This document shows positions 12,273 through 24,300 of a stretch of DNA of 64,000 nucleotides, in pieces. Position numbers and translations under genes: made by a program. Numbering within the stretch: the stretch's first letter is position 1; the number at the start of each line of letters is the position of its first letter. The DNA lies in the NCBI GenBank assembly GCA_036874045.1, contig JAZBRI010000003.1, positions 2,926,501-2,990,500 of the forward strand. Reading direction: 5' to 3'. The notes below the pieces were generated by a model. The model was not told where the DNA came from. It saw nothing but the letters and a program-made list of their open reading frames with translations, and ran no database searches. The stretch is from Cymodocea nodosa. Taxonomy: Eukaryota > Streptophyta > Magnoliopsida > Alismatales > Cymodoceaceae.

Positions 12273-12399
12273 AGGGGGCGGGGGCGTGTCCGGTACCTCA
12301 ACATTTTACACCCGTTGCCAGAAGAGAAGAGGAGAGCGCCACATCCTCCTTGCTCCCTTTCCTCCCGCTTCCCAGACACCCTCCACCGTCCGATTCCCG

Positions 12400-15300
12400 A
12401 TGAAACCCCACCAGTCCGATCGCACATCGGCTGCCACCTCCTCCCCCAACACGTCCTCCTCCTCCGCCGCCGCCGCTGCTTCCCCATTCCGGGACCTTCG
12501 CCACACCTCGTCGTCGACGTCCTCCTCCTCCTTCTCCTCCTTCACGACCTTCGAGGAACACTCGGCATCCCTCCGGGACGGCGGGCAGGACACAGTCACG
12601 GTCGAGAGGCGGGGGGAGCACGCTGCCGTGTGCAGATGGACGGTCTCCGGGTTCCCACGCCTCAAGGCTCGGGCTCTTTGGAGCCGCTACTTCGATGTCG
12701 GTGGCTACGACTGTCGCCTCCTCATATACCCAAAGGGGGACGCCCAGGCCCTCCCCGGATACCTCTCCGTATACCTACAGATCATGGACCCGCGGGGTTC
12801 CTCTTCGTCGTCGGGGAACAGCAATCGATGGGATTGCTTCGCTAGTTATAGGCTGTCCATTGTCAATTTCGCCGACGAGTCGAAGACCGTGAACAGGGAC
12901 TCTTGGCACAGGTTCTCTTCAAAGAAGAAGTCTCACGGATGGTGCGATTTCACACCCGTGGTGTCTGTGCTCGATTCCAAATGTGGGTTCCTTGCCCCTC
13001 AGGGGGATGCGATTCTCGTCACAGCCGATATTCTCATTCTCGACGAGTCCGTATCGTTTACCAGGGGTGATGGTGGGGAGCCGCAGATACCTGTTGTGTC
13101 GACCGGGGATGTGCTGATTGGGAAGTTTACTTGGCGAGTTAGGAATTTCAATTTGTTTCGGGATATGATCAAGACGCAGAAGATCATGAGTCCGGTGTTT
13201 CCTGCTGGCGAGTGTAATCTTAGGATCAGTATTTACCAGAGTTCAGTGGGTGGGGTGGAACATTTGTCGATGTGCTTGGAGAGCAAGGACACTGACAAGA
13301 CCAACTCTACAGAACGCAGTTGTTGGTGCTTGTTTCGGATGTCTGTCCTGAGCCAGCGACCTGCAGGAACATCTGCAAACCACGTACATCGTGATAGCTA
13401 TGGCCGGTTTTCTGCAGATAACAAGGGTGGTGACAACACAAGTCTTGGGTGGAATGATTATATGCTGATGTCGGATTTCCTCAGTCCAGATTCGGGGTAT
13501 CTAGTTGACGATACGGCTGTATTCAGCGTGTCATTTCATGTGATCAAGGAGTCCAGTGTGTTCTCAAAAAACGTAGGGGCTATGGTTGGGGGTAGAGGGT
13601 CATCAGGGATGGGTAGTGGACAGAGAAAGTCAGATGGGCATTTTGGCAAGTTTACGTGGAGAATTGAAAATTTCACCAAGCTCAAGGACCTACTGAAGAA
13701 GAGGAAGATTACCGGGCTTTGTGTCAAGAGCAGGAGATTCCAAGTGGGGAATCGTGACTGCCGTCTAATTGTTTACCCCAGGGGTAAGATCTAGTGCTAC
13801 TAGATTGCTTTTATTTTTGGCCTGATCCTAGAATCGATTCCAAAATTGATCCAATAGAATGACACTTGAGTGACGCTCAAATGACACTCAAATGACCTTA
13901 TTGTTATTTGGAGTGATTTGTCTTATCATGAATGACGCTTGAATTTTCATGTGTCGTTTGTGTAACATTTTTGTTACATTTCGGTCTCATCTGTGTTTAG
14001 TTCAATTTTGAGTCCCATTTTGGAATCCATTTATCATTTTCCTTTGTCTTTACTCTGTGCATTTTATAACATTTCTTTCTATAAGAACTTTTTGAGTAAA
14101 TTGCAATCTATGTAATCAATTTATTTATAGGTATTTTTCTATATATGAACATTTTTGCTTGCACAGTGTTATTTTAATTCAGTGCTTCTCATGGAAATTC
14201 CCGTTCTTTGGTGGATGTCAGGGCAATCTCAGCCACCTTGCCATCTATCAGTTTTCCTTGAAGTCACAGACTCAAGGAACACGTCAAATGATTGGAGTTG
14301 CTTTGTAAGCCACCGCCTTTCAGTTGTGAATCAGAAAATGGAGGAGAAATCTGTTGCAAAGGAGTCACAGAACCGGTATTCCAAGTCTGCCAAAGATTGG
14401 GGCTGGAGAGAGTTTGTGACTCTAACAAGTCTTTTTGATCTGGATTCAGGGTTCTTAATTCAAGATACTGTTGTCTTCTCAGCAGAGGTTCTTATATTAA
14501 AGGAAACTTCTATAATGCAAGACTTGACTGGCCAGGTGCCTGAATCATGTGGTTCTGGTTCAGGTTCTGAAATTGAAGCTGCTGTGAAAAAGGGGTCCTT
14601 TACTTGGCGAGTGGAAAACTTCTTGTCCTTTAAGGAGATAATGGAGACACGGAAGATCTTCAGCAAATTTTTTCAGGCTGGTGGATGTGAGCTGAGAATT
14701 GGTATGTAGGTTTTCCTCTACAATTATCTTCAGTATTTTTCTTACATCCATAACTTATATAATTGTCATGGCGTACACATTGAGTGCCATACAGGTGTTT
14801 ATGAGTCTTTTGATACAATATGCATATATTTGGAGAGTGATCAATCAGCGGGAACTGATCCTGAAAAGAACTTCTGGGTCCGGTATAGGATGGCTGTTGT
14901 TAATCAGAAAAATTCTTCAAAAACAGTGTGGAAAGAGTCTTCCATCTGTACGAAAACATGGAATAATTCCGTTCTCCAGTTTATGAAGGTCTCAGACATG
15001 CTGGAGGCAGATGGAGGATTCCTTGTGCGTGATACTGTGGTGTTTGTTTGTGAGATTTTAGATTGCTGCCCATGGTTTGACTTCTCAGATCTAGAGGTCA
15101 GTTGCAAGCAATGTTCTATTCATGCCTTCTATTAGTATCGTGACATGTCGTGACCTTCAATCATGAATTTCTAGTAGGAATTCATTGCTTTTCAACTCAT
15201 GTTACCCTGTGCATGATGTAGTTTAAAGTTTTTAAGTTCATTTGTTTGCAAAAAAAATAGTGTTCTCTAGTGGCTTGATATTTTCTGCACACCTGCTGAT

Positions 15301-18300
15301 GCCTGATAAAGAAAACAAATTCCATGAGAAAAGTATAGTTTGCCTCTACTTTCATTATCAACATTTCTAAGTGCACTTCGCAATATGTGAGTTGAAGGAT
15401 ATTTTCTAGTAATCATTGGCTATTTTCTATTATTATTATTATTATGATAAATGGTATGCAAGGTGCTGTTTTGAGCCTCTTTATTTGTGATCATTTGTAT
15501 GCTATTAATTGCTAGTTCTAGTGCTATGTTTATTCTGCTCTACATTAAAAAAATATATGTTATTTTGAGTAGAAACATGAAAAGTTGCGGCTTGTGTAAT
15601 ATGGACACAAATACAGTCCTCAAAAAATGAACACAGGTCCCAGTATGTTTTTGATGGTATGGATACTGCGATACTATTACATCAATATGAGATTCTGTGA
15701 GCATATATATGTGCTTGATATATATTTTTATTTAGTTGTGTACTTGTGCTATTTTTTTCTTAAATGTATGAACCACAACATGGGCAAATACTTGAAAAGC
15801 TCGTGGATCAATTGGGCATTATTATCTTGACAATATTCTAAGGATTCTTTCGTGCATCTATATTATTCTGAACCATTCATGTCACTCACGCTTATGGATA
15901 TTTCTGTGGTGAATCAATTTGCACCCTGCTGTTCATAGATTGTTACAGAAAACCCATGCTCTCATCCTTTTATCAAAAAGGATCATGTGTTATTGTAACC
16001 ATACTTGATTAAGTGTTCTAAATTTCTCTCTGACTCATTTAGGGCTGTTGGGTTTAATATGGTGATACTAATGGTGAATAAGAGAGAATAGGAAAGAAAA
16101 TAATAGAAGATCATTGTTTGAATGTTAATAGGGGAGAAACACAGAGAAAGTAAAGCAAAAAAACAAATATACATCATGCCAAAAATCAAGTATGATTATG
16201 AGCGACTTGTGAGTGGCTATGAGTGAATTGCTGAATTGGATTGAATTGCAATGTGTTAACTATTGATGACCAAGATGCTGAATTGGATTGCTACACCAAG
16301 ATGTGTGGACTTGATGGGTTCATGCATGAATAATGAACAAGATATCTAGTGTTCTTGCCAATGGCTTGGAAGGGAGAGGGAAGAAGTGATGGGTGGATGG
16401 GGTCAGAAGAGGGTGGACAAGGCCCAATAGGTTGTTGTTGGCCATAATGGTTGTAAGGGGTGAAGGGTGAAGCTGTTAGGGCTTGGTGGTGGAGGACGTG
16501 GGGGAGGTTTTGGTGGGAGCAGATGGATATTTTGGCACCGATGGTGGGTGACTTACACTTGGTCCTGGTAGGGGTTGGTGTGTTTTTTGGTGGTGGTGAT
16601 AGCAAGGGTTAGATTCCAGGTTGTCCTTGATGCTTTGGTACCATGTGAGAGTGAGAGAATGATTGCTTTTAAGAGCTAATGAGAATGGATAGTTCATATA
16701 AACAAGGTTTATTTGATTCCCCACTCTAAAATAATATCCAATCGCCTGCCTAACTAGAGAAACCCTAATACATAATATAACACCAACAGCTTATAACTTG
16801 ATAATGTCACACTTGGTGCATGTGATATTTCCCTCTTGTTTTATTTCTATTGTATCCAATGTATGCCATAATATGTTCTTTGATTGTTGAGACAAATCTC
16901 TGAAGTCTTACGGTTTCTATTTGGATAGTGCTATGTAGATTTGATCTTGCATATTGATTACCATCTTCACTGATAGACATTTAGTTTTCAATTGGATGTC
17001 AATATTTTGATATGTTTCTTTTAAATATAATATGGTTTTAGGGCCTTGTAAAGGCCCAGTCATATATATATCCATTCATTTGCACGGAGACACCCATATT
17101 GGACAAAAAAGGCTATATGTGAGGAGTGTTAGGATATGTGATTTTAGGCAAAAAACTTTATTCGTTTCCAGGACTAGTATGTCTTTTTGAGCCTTAATGA
17201 ATTATAGTTCTAAATCTTCCTTGTATTTTCTTTTTAAAGATATGTTCTTGTATATGATGTTTTTGCTGTTTTATTGTTAGGTATTGGCTTCTGAAGATGA
17301 CCAAGATGCACTGTCGACAGATCCAGAAGATATCAACTCGGATGACACTGAGGTCATTGGTGGGGATGAAGAAGATATGCTGCACCGCCTTCTCTCTACT
17401 GCAGGTTTCCATCTTACATATGATGGGAATCTTTCACAGCCCCAAGTAAAATTAAGGGAAAAACTCTTGATGGATGCTGGTACTATTGCTGGTTTTCTTT
17501 CTGGGCTCCGTGTTTTTCTTGATGATCCTGCTAAAGTTAAACGCTTGCTTCTTCCAACTAAATTAGCTGGCAGTAATTTAGTGAAAAAGGATGTTGCAAA
17601 TAATGATACAAGTTCTCCTAGTGTAATGGCTCTACTGATGGGAGTTAAAGTTTTGCAACAAGCTATAATTGACTTGCTTTTAGATATTATGGTGGAGTGC
17701 TGCCAGCCTTTGGAAGGAGTAGGTCATGTTGAGACTGATATGACCTCTAAAAATAGTCCTGATGCTAATAGATCTACCACACTATCAGATAATGGGGGAG
17801 ATGATGAGAAATTGGAAAGTGTGCAATCTTCTTTTCACCAGAGACTGGATGCTGGTATAGATGATACTAGTACATTTTGTGTTGTACATAGCTCAGACCA
17901 TAATGCAAATAGCACAAAAAATAATATGCGTAGCATTTCTCCTCCAGAAACATCTGCCACAGGTCTTTGTATTGGTGATCGCAATACTCAAAGTAGTAAG
18001 GTATTATAATCAATTTAATGCAGTTTATAATCAAACATTATTAATGGGTGCTTAATTGTTTGACAAATTTCGCTTTCAGAATAAACTCCCAGAACAGTCT
18101 GAGGAGCTTTTAGGATTAATTGTAAATTCTCTCAGAGCTCTAGATAGTGCTGTGCCACAAAGCTGTCCCGAGCCTAAAGGAAGTCCTCACTCAGTTCAGA
18201 AGATTGCAATTTTGCTAGATAAAGCACCAAAACATGTTCAAATTGACCTTATCTTCTTGGTTCCGAAATTGATTGATCATTCAGAACATTCTCTTGCTGC

Positions 18301-21300
18301 TTGTGCACTTCTTGATCGTCTTCAAAAGGCTAATGTTGAACATGCGTTACGATTGCCGGTATGATTCATAGATGTTATGAGTGAAATTATTTTCTCATCT
18401 CTGCTGAAGCAGCTTATGTTATGTTCTCTTGTGAATATTTTGGAAGGGTTCCTCATGCAATTTATGAGATGACTGCTAAATTTTGCATTTTAATTGCTCA
18501 GGTTTTTAGTGCTCTTAGTCAGTTGGAGGTAAACAAGGAAGTGAGAGAACATATATTGGTTCAATCTTTTGAAATTTTGGTGGATTCAAATGATGAATCT
18601 TTGGTTGAAGCCATAGGCTTTGTCTTCAAGACTGCATCTCTGTGTCAGCATCTTCCTCAAGCGGTATGGATAATCTTTTTTAGATTTCAGTGGTCTGCCA
18701 TATGCTGTATTTGTTTTAAGTTTTATGTTCTCTGTTTTAGCTTTTTATTAAATGCTTTTGAAAATTATTTTTTTACTGTAGGCCAGGGCAGTCCGTTCAA
18801 GATTGAAAAGATTGGCCATGGATGTCCCACAGTGTGTTCTGGATGGTTTAAGCAAAATGGTGATCACATGTGGAGATGTTGCTGAAGCAATATTGAGAGA
18901 CATCGACTCTGATTGTGAAGATCAAAATTGTTCTACATCAAGCTGTGGACCTCTTCCTTGCAGCTCACATGGGATTTCTATGGTAGAAGAGCAGGCCATC
19001 CATGGATGCCATCATGTATCTGATGTTTATATCTTAGTGGAGATGTTATCACATCCTAGTCTTTTTGGTGAAGTTTCTCAGGTCTTTGAAAGAGCCATTT
19101 CACGAGGTTCCATTAATGTACAATTGTTGGCAATGATTTTAGATAGACGACACTCACAAAGATTAGGCTCCACGTCTTCAGCTTTGGTTAGTCAGGAAAA
19201 ACATTGTTTTGATAGGAAATCAGAATTATTGTCAGTTCTAGAGGATGACTTCAATTCAGTTGTCGCCCTTGGTGAAGTATTATCTCTCTCTATAGATCCC
19301 CAGGTGCAGGACTTTGTTAGAATGCTTTATGCTATCATGTTTAAAATTTATTCAGATGAACATTACCGAGTGCAAATGCTCAAAGGACTTGTTGACCGTG
19401 TAACCGGTTCATCAGATAATTGCCGTTTGGTAGATATTGATATGGATGTATTGACATTCCTAGTTCATGAAGAAGATGGAGTTGCTAGGCCTGTTTTAAA
19501 CATGATGCGTGAAGCATGTGAACTTGCTCATGTTGATCGTGCTGCTCTTTGGCATCAACTATGTGCTAGTGAGGATGAAAATATCCGTTTTCAAGAGGAA
19601 AAGAAAGAGCTAACTTCTAATTTTTCTCGAGAAAAGGCAGTTTTATCTCAAAAGCTAAATGAATCTGAGATGGCTGTTAATCGCCTTAAGGTGCACAATG
19701 ATATAATTCTACAATATATTTATATAGTCCCAACCTTTATTGTTTCATTGATTCTTTTGAATGACAGTCTGAGATGAAATCTGAGATTGAACGCTTTGTT
19801 CGGGAAAAGAAGGAACTTTCAAAAGCAATACTTGAAGTTGAAAACCAACTTGAATGGGTTCGTTCAGAAAGAGAGGAGGAGATTGTAAAGCTTGCTGCTG
19901 ATAAAAAAGTTCTCCATGATCGCCTTCATGATGTTGAGACACAACTTTCCCAGTTGAAATCTCGTAAACGAGAAGAGTTGAAGGTATTAATTAATTCCTT
20001 TATGCTATAAAAAAGGAATATTGAAATTGTAGAGGAAAACAAAAGACTTAATCCACTGATTAGTGTTAAACATGCTCTAGATGTATGTGATAACTAAAAA
20101 GGTGTTAATCCATGTTTACATAAGACAATGTATGCAGATCTTTATACTTGGAGACATTTAATTTAAACATGTAACTAAAATGATATCTTCAAGTTAGAGG
20201 ATATATATTCATCAAGGTAAAAGACGATATTAAGACAACACTCCTTCAAAACGACCAAGGTGAGACATCAAAAACTCAACATCCCCATACAAAGCATGAA
20301 CATATTTTGGAAGTAAGAACTTTTTAAAAATAAGTTAACCATATGATCTTAATAATATGATATAATATATGATAATGCAATTATTTTCAATGTACTTCAA
20401 TGCTAGGTAGAAATATTACCAAATGAAAAAAAGTGATGTACTACATGAATCAACAAAATCAAACATTGTAGTTCAAACTTCAAGTTTCAAAGAAAGTTCG
20501 CTGACAAAAAAAAATCAAAATCTAACAAATACATGATTGTTCACAAAAAGGTAGTAACTATTATAAGTTAAATGACTAAAAATCATCATCCTCATCTCCA
20601 TCATCAAGAATCTTTGCATTTTCGTCATTCCACGTCTCATAGTCATCAAGTGCCTCTTCTTTTGTCTCCTCTAAGTTAACCTCATCTTCATTCATGTCAA
20701 CAACCTTTTTTCCTTTGAACATGTAGATGATATGCATACTTAGAATGAAATCTAAGAGATTTAGTTGGTTTCTCAGCTCTCATTGTAGTTGCAACCAAAC
20801 TACCATTATACTCCAAAACAAAGTCTTCCATAGTAGCTTAATCATCACATACTTTTCATGTTAACCAATCTTTCCTACCGTCAAATTCCTTCAAAGAGAT
20901 AGAATTGATGATATTTCTTTGTTTTTAGTGCTTGATTGTATTTTCACATTAATCAAATATTTAGCTGATTTTGTTCCTATCTATTCATCTTGCTTGAATG
21001 AATCTGCATCATCAAATTGGATCGACTTTTCAAGAAATGGGCCTTACAGGGTGGAAATTGGAAAGCACTCTTTTAGATCAGGGCTTGGAGTTCCGAAATG
21101 GCTTTTTGGCTTTCTTTTAGGACGTAGGTTGGTATAGGGCTTGACTGGGAGGTTAATTTACTTGACTTGTTTAGATATGTTGTATGTCATAGGATTTCTT
21201 AGTTTATGTATGAGCTTACTGCATTGGCAAAGAGTCTTCTGGGTATTAGCATTTATAAAAAGGGCTTCTAAAAAGGGATAGGTGTTTTGCAAGACTAGCC

Positions 21301-24300
21301 ACCTTTAGATTCTATACATGCAGGAGAGTGAGGAGACGGAGGAGATTAAAAGTCTACATCTAGTTCCTATACTTATGTTGAAGGAAACTTATTTCCTTTT
21401 TATATGCAAATAACAGAAGTTTCCTCATCACAACTTCTATGTGAATTATTATAATTATATACTGTAACATCATATATATACAAATAAATGAAACTTCTTT
21501 GTAACAACTTTTGCATAAATTATTATAAATTTTGAATAACAACCCATGTCATAATCCCATTATGCAAGGTTAGTCATATGAATCCTTTTCTTCCATATAT
21601 TTCTGTCTATGATAAAAATTTTAGTTAAATTACATGAATCTAAATCTTTTTTCACAATTCTTAACTAGTAGTTTTAGGTTTTCTTCTATTTCTTTTGTTT
21701 TCTTATACACTAATTAATTTTCTTTTCCTAATTGGTGCATGCTTTAGCCTTTCAATGGTATGACTAGACCACCTAAATTGATTTCTTCTTATCAAATTAT
21801 AAATTTTGAATATAGCAAAAATTTTCTTCTTATGTTTTAATTACTCTTTTAATTATATTCTTCTATCTTACTACCTTTAATAATTTATAACATCTTTATT
21901 TATTTGTATTAACCAAAATTACAAAAAATCAATTTGATTTTATGTTGGGTAGGTCAATAATGGAAGTTATCTATTTACTTGGTCAATTAGTAGAAAGTTT
22001 TAGAGTTAGGAAAAAGTCCCTCCATATGATTTTCATTGATTTAAAAAAAGTATATGATAGAATACTTAGAAACTTGTTGTGGTGAGTATTAGAAAAGAAA
22101 GGAGTGTCTATTAGATATATTGTTATTATAATGAACATGTATGAAAGTGCAATTATCAGTATTAAAACTATAGAATGATAAACTAGAGAATTTTCAATAG
22201 ACATTAAGGTTTTTTTTCTAAGTTCATATTTGTTCGTCTTAGTTATAGATGAAATAACTAAAAAAATTTAAAAGGAAATACCATGGTGTATGCTATTTGT
22301 TGATGAAATGGTTTTAGTTAATAAAAGTAAGGAATTAGTTCTAAATTACAATTATGAAGAGATACTTTAGAGTTTAAAAGATTTAAATTGAGTATATCAA
22401 AAATTGAATATATAGAGTGTAAGTTCAACAAAAATAGGAATAATGATGAATATATATACCTAGATGACCATAAGACCACAAGATCAATGAAAGTAGGGCT
22501 TTTAAATACTTGGGATTTATAATAAATAACAATGATGAAATTATAAAGGATGTCATTCATATGATTAAAGTAGGATGAATGAAGTGGAAAAATGCTTCTG
22601 AAGTGTTGTGTGATAAGAAGATAACCTTAAAATTAAAAGAAAAATTTTATAAAATTGGTATTTGTTCAACTATGATTTATGGTTTAGGTTGTGAAGTATA
22701 ATCATATGCAGAAAGTTAGTGTTGTCAAGATACGTATACTTAGATTGATGAGTGGTAATATTATAAGAGATAAATTAAAAAATGATTTTATTATGAATAG
22801 AGTAGAAGTTGTATCAATTCTAGATAAGAGAAAATTAGCTTAATTGGTTTGATTATACCTATAGGAGACTAAGAAATGTGTCAGTTAGGAGAAAAGAATT
22901 AATTAATGTAGAATAAATTAAAAGAAGTAGAAGTAGGCTTAAAACTATTTAGTTAGGAATTGTAAGAAAAAATTTAAATTTATGTAGTTTAATTGAAGAT
23001 TTGACCATAGATAAAAATACATAGAATAAAAAGATTCGTGTAAGCTACCTCACATAGTGGGATTATGGCTTAAATTGTTGTCGTTGTTGGGATTGCATCA
23101 TTCAATGGTTAGTTTACTATTATATAAGATATATTTCTTTCTAAATTTGTCTCAGATTATTCTTGTTTATCGTTGCTACTATTAGTACAACAAGTAGTCT
23201 TTATGTTTCTCTATGTATCTATTGTTTTTAGCTTTGTATAAGTTTATTTGTTATTGAGTTTATTGTAAACTAGATATTTCAGCTTGAGAGGGTGTTAGAG
23301 TATATTAATGTTTTAGGGTTATATTTGTGTGTGCGTGTGTTGGTTTAGTCTTATATTGTTAGCATTGTATTAGTCATTTCCTTGTAGTCTTTATATATAA
23401 AGATGTTTTTATCAATGAATCATTCAACTTTCACCTGTTTCCTTCTTTCCACAATTACTTTTTATTGAGTAATTTGTAGGATTATTATTCTTCCAGTCAA
23501 TCATAAGTAATGTATTTTGTGTTTTATCTTTTTTCATGCATCTTGTTTTTACATGGCACATCACGTTCCAACGGATTGATTTTTTGTACATTTTAATATA
23601 ATGAACTTTTCAATTTCCAGCTTATTAATAACTGAAACATTACTTAAGTTTCTATTCTTTTCAGCATATTAACATTAAAAAAATAAAATGACATTGCAAT
23701 GGAGCTGAATTGCTGATGTTTATTTGACTTTATTATAATGACCAACAGAGAGTTGTAAAGGAGAAGAATGCATTAGCAGAAAGACTAAAGAATGCTGAGG
23801 TTGCTCGAAAAAGATTTGATGAGGAATTGAAAAGGTTTGCAACTGAGACTGTGACTAAAGAGGAGGTTCGCCAGTCTTTGGAGGATGAAGTCCGAAGGCT
23901 TACGCAAACAGTTGGTCAAACTGAAGGAGAAAAAAGAGAGAAGGAAGAACAGGTTGCTCGGTGTGAAGCATACATAGATGGGATTGAGGCCAAGCTACAA
24001 ACTTGCCAGGTTTCTCCTGCATTGATTTTATCGTCCCTTCATGGACTTCCACACATCTTTAATTTCATTTTAAAATATGTATATTCTCTTTCAGAAGAAT
24101 GCACATTAGTTGAAATGAAAGAAAACCCATCTGCATCAGCTAGCATTTACATTGCATTCTTATATTTGATGAGGTTATCAATGATATATTGTCAGATCAA
24201 TAATTTTTGGAAGATACTTATAGCAGCTTTACTTGGATTTCTAAAAATTATGCATTAAAAGCATAAGTATGAAGTGATCTATTGTCAGCTTTTGATTTCA

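Noticed and set aside
12065..12665. Several open frames of 100-140 codons on the minus strand and in other frames over the first TRAF-like exon
   Set aside because: They are shadows of GC-rich coding sequence; their products are low-complexity (Arg, Gly, Ser) and lack family features.
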